A DNA stretch of 27,193 nt from a virus: the IMG/VR virus record IMGVR_UViG_3300030012_001565, positions 1 through 27,193 of that record; one strand, written 5' to 3'. This document shows, in pieces, positions 22,122 to 27,193 of this stretch (its first letter is position 1; each line of letters begins with the position of its first letter). The position numbers and the translations under genes were made by a program. Under the pieces are notes generated by a model, which searched no databases, had not been told where the DNA came from, and was given only the letters and a program-made list of their open reading frames with translations.

Positions 22122-23740
22122 TGTGCCTCATATGTTCTTGCCATTGTAACAATAGCGTCAGTTGATAACATCGTCACCGCAACACTTACTGCGTTCTGAA
22201 GTGCTGTACGTGTAACCTTCACCGGGTCAATGACACCCATCTTATACAGGTCCCCAAACTCACCCGTTTTAACATTGTATCCCATTGAGCCTCCAACCTT
22301 GTCAGTGTCCACCGTCTCGTGGGTAAGACCTGCGTTGTTGAATATCTGCGTCATAGGTGATAGCAGGGCACAACTTAAAATTGCGTAAGCAATTTTTTTC
22401 GAATCTGAAATGTCACTATCCTTAGCTGACAGCAGTCGCTCACACTCATCGTGGAGTGCTACCCCTGACCCCGGAAGGATGCCCTCCTCCATAGCTGACC
22501 GCACAGCACACACCGCATCATCAACCCTGTCATACAGCTCCTTCTGCTCTAGGTCAGTGTTACCACCAACATATATCACACCTATGCCTCCTGTCAAGGA
22601 TGCTATCCTCGTAAGGATAAACTCCTTCTCCTGCTTGTGTGGGTTGTTGTCGTGCTGTACCCATAGCTCAGCAACACGCTCCTCTATCTCAGCGTTGTTA
22701 CTGTCATCATCCTTGAGGATGACCGTTGAGTCCCTCCCAACTATCACCTTGGAAGCGTGACCCAAATCGCTAAAGTTAATTAGACTCAAGTCATCCCCTG
22801 TCTTCTCTGAGAAGTATGTGGCCCCAACACTCAATGCAATGTCCTGCATCAGCTCGTGCTGCTTGTACCCGAAGTTAGGCGGTGCTACATTACACATACT
22901 CAATTTACTTTTCATAACATTCGCAGCCAATGTGTTTACAACATTAGTGCTAGCAGGTGCCACAATAAGCAGCTTCTTCCCACCCTGTATGATTGGTTTC
23001 AATACGTTCTCAATCTGTAGGATGTTTGATATCTCAGCGTCACTAACCAAGATATATACGTCCTCCATTATGCACTCATCACGCTTGTGGTTGTTTATAA
23101 ACATCGGAGAGGTATATCCCCTGTCAACCTTTACACCATTAGTCACCTCTGAGTATGTCTCACTCGTCATTGACTTCTCCACCGTCACTATCCCATTCTC
23201 CCCCACCTCAGTGTGAACCCCCGCAATAATCTTTCCTATCTCCCTGTCATTGTTCGCAGAGATAGTAGCCACATCAAGAAGCCTCTGCTTGGTAACCTTC
23301 TTGCTCTTCTTCTTTAAACTAGCAACAACATCATCAGTCATTGATACCATATGCCTGAACACATCAACACGACTCACGTCAGGGTTGTCGTTCAACATAC
23401 TGATACCATTTGTAACCAATGCCTCTGTCAATACTATTGAGGTGGTGGTCCCATCACCCGCACTCGTGGCGGTCCTGTCTGCAGCCTCACGCATCATACG
23501 TACAGCTAAGTTCTCTACCGGGTCCAATAGGTCAATACTCTTGGCAACAGTTACACCATCCTTGGTTACTGTTATCCCATGTGTGTGATGAGGTGACTCA
23601 ATGAGCACAGTGTTACCACTAGGACCCAACGTGCTCTTCACAGCGTTAGCCATCTTTGTTATACCTCTGATTAATTTCTTTTGTCCTTCAGAACCGAAGT
23701 CCAAGTTCTTGGGTGTAAACCCCAACTGATTACTACTCAT
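22118..23740 (-). CDS. groEL: Phage GroEL-type chaperonin (Cpn60)
   Basis: 540 residues, against 548 in E. coli, nearly full length. ATP-site motifs are present: LGPSG at 38-42, GDGTTT at 95-100 with Asp96 (D87 in E. coli) and RVDDAV at 405-410 with Asp408 (catalytic D398). The position of D52 is Glu48, as in mitochondrial Hsp60. In the apical domain the substrate/GroES site GYLSPYF is GYTSPMF (Tyr209, Met213, Phe214), so one key aromatic is lost. The C-terminus ends ARTYEAQ without the GGM repeat tail. It forms the double-ring folding cage. A TATCTTTG box lies 25 bases upstream, and the operon continues to groES. The DNA appears more GC-rich than most neighbours, so transfer from a cellular source is possible. 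Confidence 0.93.
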   Translation of the reverse strand: MSSNQLGFTPKNLDFGSEGQKKLIRGITKMANAVKSTLGPSGNTVLIESPHHTHGITVTKDGVTVAKSIDLLDPVENLAVRMMREAADRTATSAGDGTTTSIVLTEALVTNGISMLNDNPDVSRVDVFRHMVSMTDDVVASLKKKSKKVTKQRLLDVATISANNDREIGKIIAGVHTEVGENGIVTVEKSMTSETYSEVTNGVKVDRGYTSPMFINNHKRDECIMEDVYILVSDAEISNILQIENVLKPIIQGGKKLLIVAPASTNVVNTLAANVMKSKLSMCNVAPPNFGYKQHELMQDIALSVGATYFSEKTGDDLSLINFSDLGHASKVIVGRDSTVILKDDDSNNAEIEERVAELWVQHDNNPHKQEKEFILTRIASLTGGIGVIYVGGNTDLEQKELYDRVDDAVCAVRSAMEEGILPGSGVALHDECERLLSAKDSDISDSKKIAYAILSCALLSPMTQIFNNAGLTHETVDTDKVGGSMGYNVKTGEFGDLYKMGVIDPVKVTRTALQNAVSVAVTMLSTDAIVTMARTYEAQ

Positions 23741-23764
23741 ATGATTTGATTTAATTATTTACTA

Positions 23765-23772
23765 CAAAGATA
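23765..23772 (-). promoter_or_regulatory. TAnnTTTG -7 promoter box (TATCTTTG) for the chaperonin operon
   Basis: Minus-strand TATCTTTG lies 25 bases upstream of the groEL ATG. It is in the 56-base divergent gap to the plus-strand nuclease-like gene at 23797, whose own promoter must lie here too; a plus-strand TAACTTTA near 23785 is a weak candidate. Confidence 0.6.
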
Positions 23773-23796
23773 ACATATTATTTTAACTTTACAGAT

Positions 23797-24144
23797 ATGG
23801 ATTACTGCTCAGATTTTAAATACGACCTAAAGATAGGTCAAGCAAAAGAACAAGAACTATCAAAAATATTTCACGAAAAAAGAATAGAAGTTAAGCTTGA
23901 TAGAAAGGCTCACGATACAGGAAATATATTTATTGAGTACGAGAGCCGAAACAAGCCAAGTGGTATCACAACCACTCAGGCAGAATACTACTGCATAGTT
24001 ATAAATGATATATACCACATCATAGAAACATCAAAACTAAAAGACAAGTGCCGAAGATATCTAAACACAAATAGAGATGTTGTGGGAGGAGATAACAATA
24101 CCTCCAAGGGAATACTACTTCCATCTACAGAGCTATTACAATAA
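23797..24144 (+). CDS. PD-(D/E)XK nuclease-like protein
   Basis: 115 residues. Residues 11-35 LKIGQAKEQELSKIFHEKRI then EVKLD contain a helix with Glu18/Glu20 followed by a strand with the E-x-K signature (Glu31, Lys33, Asp35). Then TGNIFIEYESRNKPSGITTT and QAEYYCIVI follow. The order E...E-V-K-x-D...TGN(I/L)xIE...R.KPSGI...A(E/D)YY resembles small phage PD-(D/E)XK endonucleases and resolvases. It is a single-domain protein without extra parts. Plus strand and divergent from groEL, so it is transcribed separately from the late genes. A role in host DNA breakdown or recombination is inferred. Confidence in the fold is moderate. Confidence 0.68.
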   Translation: MDYCSDFKYDLKIGQAKEQELSKIFHEKRIEVKLDRKAHDTGNIFIEYESRNKPSGITTTQAEYYCIVINDIYHIIETSKLKDKCRRYLNTNRDVVGGDNNTSKGILLPSTELLQ

Positions 24145-24152
24145 TGACACGA

Positions 24153-24325
24153 TGTCGAATCTTTTCTTTCCCTATCTCTCTCTCTATTCCCCTTTAACGT
24201 GTAAACTTTTTCTTGTGGTCAAATCGTTTTTGAAATCGACATTTTCGACACTACTATTGATTATCAGTTAGTTAGCTTCTTAATATCGACACTAAATCGA
24301 CATTAAAATGTCAATAATCGACACT
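24153..24325. repeat. Cluster of TCGACA(C/T)T repeats, iteron or operator candidate
   Basis: Five direct copies of TCGACAYT start at 24236, 24245, 24286, 24297 and 24318. The spacings of 9, 41, 11 and 21 bases are close to whole turns of the helix. An inverted TGTCGA lies at 24153 and an inverted TGTCA at 24309. The surrounding 24145-24350 has no gene. Phased short direct repeats are typical of replication-initiator iterons or of multi-site operators. Confidence 0.6.
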
Positions 24326-24354
24326 AATAGTATAGATATATAAAAAGTAACCAC

Positions 24355-24381
24355 AAAAAAAGACCCTCAACTAGGAGGGCC
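24355..24381 (-). terminator. Rho-independent terminator after the 76-residue gene
   Basis: On the minus strand GGCCCTC, a 6-base loop CTAGTT and GAGGGTC (one G-T pair) are followed by seven T residues. It lies 30 bases after the stop at 24411. It also faces the convergent plus-strand nuclease-like gene. Confidence 0.85.
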
Positions 24382-24410
24382 TTAATCATCAATCATCAAA
24401 TCAAAATAGA

Positions 24411-24641
24411 TTAGAACATCTTTCTCATATCTTTCATCATCTCTTTTCGCATCTCTGCTCGCTCAATTCCATTCGCAATCATCTGCTCTTGGTATGAAAC
24501 CTTTTTCATTCTTCGAAGGTTAGCTGCCTCCTGAATTCCTGTCATTCCATCCGGACGTTCATTAATCAAACGACCCTGCTTTATACTTAGACCGTCAACA
24601 TAGTTTGATGTCTTTGGGTCCCTGTTCATCTTGTCCATCAT
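24411..24641 (-). CDS. Small charged protein of unknown function
   Basis: 76 residues, many Met and charged residues; the C-terminal half is a long helix (EQMIANGIERAEMRKEMMKD). No Cys, no membrane segment. It starts with MM at 24641/24638, has a TACCTTTG promoter box 15 bases upstream and a strong terminator, so it is a single-gene unit at the right end of the minus-strand region. No family is recognised. Confidence 0.68.
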   Translation of the reverse strand: MMDKMNRDPKTSNYVDGLSIKQGRLINERPDGMTGIQEAANLRRMKKVSYQEQMIANGIERAEMRKEMMKDMRKMF

Positions 24642-24655
24642 AGTTCCTTTTTTAA

Positions 24656-24663
24656 CAAAGGTA
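24656..24663 (-). promoter_or_regulatory. TAnnTTTG -7 promoter box (TACCTTTG)
   Basis: Minus-strand TACCTTTG, 15 bases upstream of the ATG at 24641. It is the rightmost of ten such boxes in the window. Confidence 0.5.
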
Positions 24664-25043
24664 CAAAATTTTTTCAGATGCCTATAGTGTTTGGGTTCTA
24701 TATGGCTACACGTGCTGCACCCCCTCTACCGAAACGGATATTTTTGACGCACCCCCCTATGCGATTGGCTAGGCTTGGTGGGATTTTTTGGCGTTTTTCT
24801 AGGTTCACCTGCGTGAACCATACGCTATAACCCTTGCTACGTCTAGCATCCTTGCTCCATCCCTTGTCCCCTTGACCTTCCCCTTACCCTTTACCCCTAT
24901 ACCCCTTCTAATATGGGGGACATAGAGAGGGAAGGGATAACCCCTCCCCCGATTTCGTCCCCTCTAAACAATTGCTAGAGCATTGATAAAATACAAACCT
25001 TTCTATATCGTAGTATAGGCAAAGGGTACAGAGGATTAAAACT
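24664..25043. other. Gene-free divergent region between the minus-strand and plus-strand modules
   Basis: No ORF with support on either strand. It holds unusual base composition for this genome: C-rich tracts from about 24830 to 24910 (repeats of CCCTT/CCCC), followed by G-rich segments with GGGGGACATAGAGAGGGAAG and ATGGGG. ATCCCTT near 24855 is complementary to AAGGGAT near 24931, and CCCC around 24903 pairs with GGGG around 24915, so extensive folding is possible. It also contains the hairpin at 24802-24819. An origin, a regulatory hub or a non-coding RNA are all possible. Confidence 0.5.
24802..24819. repeat. Palindromic hairpin element, copy 1 (GGTTCAC-CTGC-GTGAACC)
   Basis: Perfect 7-bp inverted repeat with a 4-base loop, the same arms as at 26189 and, with one G-U pair, at 26974. 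No T-run follows, so it does not look like a terminator. Confidence 0.75.
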
Positions 25044-25060
25044 TTGGCATAGCGTTTGTA
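25044..25060 (+). promoter_or_regulatory. Sigma-54-like -24/-12 promoter, copy 1
   Basis: TTGGCATAGCGTTTGTA matches YTGGCACGRNNNTTGCW except at CG (TA) and at the -12 C (T). GG and the downstream G have the correct spacing. It ends 41 bases before the ATG at 25101. Confidence 0.5.
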
Positions 25061-25072
25061 GTATCGCTAATC

Positions 25073-25089
25073 AAATAATAATCAATTAA
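25073..25089 (+). repeat. Leader repeat AAATAATAATCAATTAA, copy 1
   Basis: The same 17-base element lies before the ATG of the gene at 25445 (25415-25431), and variants are found at 25944-25961 and 26280-26307. It lies 12 bases before the ATG here. Confidence 0.7.
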
Positions 25090-25100
25090 AAATTAAAATT

Positions 25101-25382
25101 ATGAATTATTACAATTTAGAAAACCCTGCTTATTGTGAAGCAAAAGGATTGAGCAAAGTACACGAAGCATACGCGAATGAATGTTCACGTGAAGATATAA
25201 TGGAAATCGGATTTAATGAGAATAGCGGTTATGTTTATATTGCCTTAGAGAATGGTATTTCAATCGGCTCAATGTTGGGGCAAGACGTGGAATATTTAGT
25301 AACTGACTTTGAAGATGGCACAGAATACTTTTTGGATACATACGAAGAAGCAGAAGAAAAACAAATTGATATAAACAAATAG
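25101..25382 (+). CDS. Small acidic protein, probable early gene, function unknown
   Basis: 93 residues, strongly acidic (CSREDIMEIGFNENSGYVYI and LVTDFEDGTEYFLDTYEEAE), without membrane segment. It is preceded by a sigma-54-like element and the AAATAATAATCAATTAA leader. The next sigma-54-like element begins 3 bases after its stop, so it is probably a separate transcript. Acidic small early phage proteins often mimic DNA or bind host proteins; this is only a hypothesis. Confidence 0.7.
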   Translation: MNYYNLENPAYCEAKGLSKVHEAYANECSREDIMEIGFNENSGYVYIALENGISIGSMLGQDVEYLVTDFEDGTEYFLDTYEEAEEKQIDINK

Positions 25383-25385
25383 AGT

Positions 25386-25402
25386 TTGGCATAGCGTTTG
25401 CA
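25386..25402 (+). promoter_or_regulatory. Sigma-54-like -24/-12 promoter, copy 2
   Basis: TTGGCATAGCGTTTGCA matches the consensus YTGGCACGRNNNTTGCW at all positions except CG (TA). It ends 43 bases before the ATG at 25445 and lies in a non-coding gap. Confidence 0.6.
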
Positions 25403-25414
25403 ATATGCCTAATC

Positions 25415-25431
25415 AAATAATAATCAATTAA
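25415..25431 (+). repeat. Leader repeat AAATAATAATCAATTAA, copy 2
   Basis: Identical to copy 1, 14 bases before the ATG at 25445. The two genes share upstream elements in the same order: GGCATAG element, CTAATC, then this leader. Confidence 0.7.
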
Positions 25432-25444
25432 AAAACGAATAGAT

Positions 25445-25627
25445 ATGTATAAAGTTTATAACAACATAGAAGATGAAATACTTTTTAACGGAAACGAAAG
25501 GGAGTTTATTCAATTTATGAATCTTATTAAAAGTGAAAACTATGATTATGAGATTACTATAATTGAAGTTAGTGAAGCAATAGAGTATTTAGAAAAATAT
25601 TGTGGAAACTTAGACTTGATAACGTAA
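25445..25627 (+). CDS. Small protein (60 residues), function unknown
   Basis: Acidic, with a helix-rich layout (YKVYNNIEDEILFNGNEREF and VSEAIEYLEKYCG). Preceded by sigma-54-like copy 2 and the leader repeat. The next gene starts 18 bases after its stop and probably shares the transcript. No family recognised. Confidence 0.68.
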   Translation: MYKVYNNIEDEILFNGNEREFIQFMNLIKSENYDYEITIIEVSEAIEYLEKYCGNLDLIT

Positions 25628-25645
25628 CTCACTAAAAGAACCAAC

Positions 25646-25942
25646 ATGGACAATATAAAAGTATTTAAAATTATGAATTTTAAAACCGAGTTTCCAAAAA
25701 AAGAAATAACAATAGAGACTTTTAGAAAAGTAGGTAGCCTTATTGGAGACGAGAAAGTAATTGTGCATTATAGAAATTATAGAGCTTATTTAGACAAAGT
25801 AAACCATATAACATTATCAGGAGATAAAAACGTTTGGTATGGTGTAAAAAGCGAATTTCTGTATGATACGTTAATGAATAGCGTTAAAAAAGTTTATACA
25901 GACAGCTTTGGCCGTAAAATGAAAGTTAATATATTAAGTTAA
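25646..25942 (+). CDS. Small protein (98 residues), function unknown
   Basis: Mixed alpha/beta, basic, with MDNIKVFKIMNFKTEFPKKE, then EKVIVHYRNYRAYLDKVNHI in the middle. No membrane or Cys motif. It has no sigma-54-like element before it, so it is probably in an operon with the 60-residue gene. No family recognised. Confidence 0.7.
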   Translation: MDNIKVFKIMNFKTEFPKKEITIETFRKVGSLIGDEKVIVHYRNYRAYLDKVNHITLSGDKNVWYGVKSEFLYDTLMNSVKKVYTDSFGRKMKVNILS

Positions 25943-25943
25943 A

Positions 25944-25961
25944 CAAATAATAATCAATCAA
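25944..25961 (+). repeat. Leader repeat variant, copy 3
   Basis: CAAATAATAATCAATCAA, the same element as copies 1 and 2 with one change, 12 bases before the ATG at 25974. No GGCATAG element accompanies it, which suggests that the leader has a role of its own, perhaps in translation. Confidence 0.6.
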
Positions 25962-25973
25962 CAAATATACATT

Positions 25974-26189
25974 ATGAACAAGGAATTGCATATAGGAGAT
26001 AAAATAAAAGTAAAAGGATGGGTAATGATGAAAGGTTTAAACGACAATAGGGTATACAATATAATCAAAAAAGACTCTATCAGTTATACTTTAAGATATA
26101 GAAACAACAAAGCCATAAGACATTATAAAAGTGATATTCATTTATGGATAGGAGACGAAACAAATCTTAATCACATTAAGGTGCTCTAG
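25974..26189 (+). CDS. Small beta-rich protein, SH3/KOW-like appearance
   Basis: 71 residues: MNKELHIGDKIKVKGWVMMK, then NDNRVYNIIKKDSISYTLRY. The (I/L)GDKIKVKG start followed by several short strands resembles a small SH3-like barrel, as in KOW-type RNA- or ribosome-binding domains; this is a visual resemblance only. Basic. Its stop codon overlaps the first base of the hairpin element at 26189. Confidence 0.65.
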   Translation: MNKELHIGDKIKVKGWVMMKGLNDNRVYNIIKKDSISYTLRYRNNKAIRHYKSDIHLWIGDETNLNHIKVL

Positions 26190-26232
26190 GTTCACCCGAG
26201 TGAACCATCGCCTCGCTAGGAAACTAGCGGGG
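26189..26232 (+). ncRNA. Tandem-hairpin element, copy 2 (3' end of the 71-residue gene)
   Basis: Stem 1 is GGTTCAC-CCGA-GTGAACC (26189-26206). After ATCG comes stem 2, CCTCGCTAG with the GNRA-type loop GAAA and CTAGCGGGG (26211-26232), nine pairs with one U-G. It begins in the stop codon of the upstream gene. The same arrangement, with exchanged base pairs, occurs at 26974. No T-run follows. Confidence 0.6.
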
Positions 26233-26251
26233 TTGTGGTGGTGAGAGGAGT

Positions 26252-26268
26252 TTGGCATAGTTATTGCA
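26252..26268 (+). promoter_or_regulatory. Sigma-54-like -24/-12 promoter, copy 3
   Basis: TTGGCATAGTTATTGCA matches YTGGCACGRNNNTTGCW except at CG (TA). The spacer differs from copies 1-2 while the TTGGCATAG and TTGCA blocks are kept. It ends 46 bases before the ATG at 26314. Confidence 0.6.
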
Positions 26269-26279
26269 CTATCCTCACT

Positions 26280-26307
26280 AAATAAGAATCAATTAATAAT
26301 CAATTAA
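26280..26307 (+). repeat. Leader repeat, copy 4 with an internal duplication
   Basis: AAATAAGAATCAATTAATAATCAATTAA contains two overlapping copies of the AATCAATTAA part. It lies just upstream of the start at 26314. Confidence 0.6.
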
Positions 26308-26313
26308 CGGGTG

Positions 26314-26973
26314 ATGTCCATAACCATCAAACACAAAATGAAAAATTTAAAAGGTATCAAAACAATGTTGAAAGGAAACAAGCAAATCGTAGCATTCGAG
26401 GAGGCTCGTAAAATTGAGAAACAAGCTATCAAGAAAGGCTTTGAGGATTCATGTCGTAGTGGAAAGGCGTTGGTAGATGTGGACAAGTATATAAGCAGTA
26501 AGGCGTTCAAAGATAGTCTCACAAAGCTAGAGGCTAAGATGACTAAGAAGGAATTTGTTAAGGAGGTTTTAGGAATGTCATTTGGGGGCTACACTGAGTA
26601 CATCAAAATCGGTAAAGCAAAGCCACAACAACGTGCTAACTTCCTTAAAGGTTGCGAAGCATTGGAAAAGGAAGGAAAGTCAGTTGCTCGTAGCATTAAG
26701 AACTTCTGCAAATACTTGAGTGATGTTGCAAAGAATGGTGGAGGGGAATCTGAGAAGGTTGAGGTACAAGAGAAGGAGACCTCAAACGGAATCTTTCAAC
26801 TTAAATTGACTCACGATGGGATGACTCACGATGTGCGAGTAGATTTGACTAGCAAAGGTATAAAGACTAAGAATGAAATATCGGCTATCTTAATAGCTAT
26901 GGAGGTATTCAAGGCACAATTAAAAGGTCTTGAGACTCCTAAGAAGGCACCTAAGAAGGTTGCAGTAAAATAA
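26314..26973 (+). CDS. Basic protein with HTH-like segment, probable early gene
   Basis: 219 residues from ATG at 26314; a GTG three bases earlier and an ATG at 26338 are other starts. The distance from the sigma-54-like element (46 bases) matches the other two genes (41 and 43) and supports 26314. Lys-rich, with a charged N-terminal helix region and a central stretch MTKKEFVKEVLGMSFGGYTE then YIKIGKAKPQQ, which resembles the recognition-helix part of KorB/ParB-type or adaptor proteins. The C-terminal third has a beta region (FQLKLTHDGMTHDVRVDLTS) and ends KAPKKVAVK. DNA or RNA binding is inferred. Its stop abuts the hairpin pair at 26974. Confidence 0.7.
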   Translation: MSITIKHKMKNLKGIKTMLKGNKQIVAFEEARKIEKQAIKKGFEDSCRSGKALVDVDKYISSKAFKDSLTKLEAKMTKKEFVKEVLGMSFGGYTEYIKIGKAKPQQRANFLKGCEALEKEGKSVARSIKNFCKYLSDVAKNGGGESEKVEVQEKETSNGIFQLKLTHDGMTHDVRVDLTSKGIKTKNEISAILIAMEVFKAQLKGLETPKKAPKKVAVK

Positions 26974-27022
26974 GGTTCATCCGAGTGAACCCCTATCGCC
27001 TCGCATCGTAACTGATGCGGGG
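26974..27022 (+). ncRNA. Tandem-hairpin element, copy 3 (3' end of the HTH-like gene)
   Basis: Stem 1 is GGTTCAT-CCGA-GTGAACC (26974-26991, one U-G pair). After CCTATCG comes stem 2, CCTCGCATC, loop GTAACT, GATGCGGGG (26999-27022). Compared with copy 2, the three innermost pairs of stem 2 are exchanged (U-A, A-U, G-C become A-U, U-A, C-G) with pairing kept. The segment ATCGCCTCGC is identical in both copies. Confidence 0.6.
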
Positions 27023-27054
27023 TATTGGGGGTAAAACCAATTAAATTAAGTAAA

Positions 27055-27193
27055 ATGAACGAATCAAATTTAACATCAATCCTCTTAGGTGATGAGGACA
27101 CGCACAACGCAGTAATCACCTTACACCTATCTGATGATATTGATAGTAATGATAGCGACCTAGTAAGGTACATTGACAACTACCTAGAGGGTT
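27055..27193 (+). CDS. Partial ORF running off the right edge
   Basis: ATG at 27055 opens a frame without stop to the end of the window (at least 46 codons): MNESNLTSILLGDEDTHNAV then ITLHLSDDIDSNDSDLVRYI. It is acidic at its visible end. It lies 32 bases after the second tandem-hairpin element, with an A-rich leader and no sigma-54-like element between, so it may depend on read-through past that element. Function not visible. Confidence 0.65.
   Translation, partial: MNESNLTSILLGDEDTHNAVITLHLSDDIDSNDSDLVRYIDNYLEG

Noticed and set aside
22410-23604. Plus-strand ORFs of 112-132 codons opposite groEL
   Set aside because: They are antisense shadows of a well-conserved chaperonin gene; their Ser/Ile/Leu-rich products follow from the groEL codons.
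24153-24325. CRISPR array from the TCGACA repeats
   Set aside because: The repeats are only 8 bases long and irregularly spaced, with no spacers of constant size.
26189-26232. GGTTCA sequence as the T-arm of a tRNA
   Set aside because: The stem is seven pairs with a 4-base loop and no acceptor, D or anticodon arms can be formed around it.
26974-27022. Rho-independent terminators at the hairpin pairs
   Set aside because: No run of T follows either stem, in contrast with the three clear terminators at 4852, 6050 and 24355.

Overview
The window looks like part of the genome of a tailed double-stranded DNA phage that infects a Bacteroidota (probably marine flavobacterial) host. The evidence is a complete packaging and head module (putative small terminase, large terminase, portal, scaffold-like protein, major capsid protein), neck and tail genes, and a lysis cassette, all closely packed. 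The DNA is AT-rich, ribosome-binding sites are not purine-rich, and ten copies of the Bacteroidota-type -7 promoter box TAnnTTTG lie just upstream of minus-strand genes. The long portal, the divergent large terminase and the tail-nozzle N-terminus with its NGEYIDALNV motif suggest a podovirus-like particle, possibly related to crAss-like or Cellulophaga podophages; this placement is inference.

Layout. Positions 1-24641 are almost entirely minus strand and carry late functions. In order of transcription (right to left) they are: a small orphan gene; a chaperonin operon (GroEL, a 26-residue hydrophobic peptide, a membrane protein, GroES); a cluster of about a dozen very small basic proteins, one with an EF-hand loop; a LamG-domain adhesin-like protein; a head-spike-base-like protein; membrane protein, amidase and holin; a fibre-like protein; a protein read here as two GroES-like domains in tandem; small and large terminase; portal; scaffold; capsid; neck proteins; and a tail-nozzle protein cut by the left edge. 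Two genes in this half are on the plus strand: a winged-helix regulator candidate (20907-21332) and a PD-(D/E)XK-like nuclease (23797-24144).

From about 24660 the organisation changes. A 440-base gene-free divergent region leads into plus-strand small genes of unknown function, probably an early module. Three near-identical upstream elements match the sigma-54 -24/-12 consensus, with an AAATAATAATCAATTAA leader repeated before start codons. Hairpins based on GGTTCAC...GTGAACC recur; two of them are followed by a second stem in which three consecutive base pairs are exchanged with pairing kept. A phased cluster of TCGACA repeats lies at 24236-24325.

Working model (inference): host RNA polymerase with its primary sigma factor transcribes the late minus-strand units from many short TAnnTTTG promoters, separated in places by terminators. 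The right-hand module uses a different promoter class and structured RNA or palindromic elements. The phage carries its own folding machine, GroEL with one short and possibly one tandem co-chaperonin, probably for capsid or tail protein folding.
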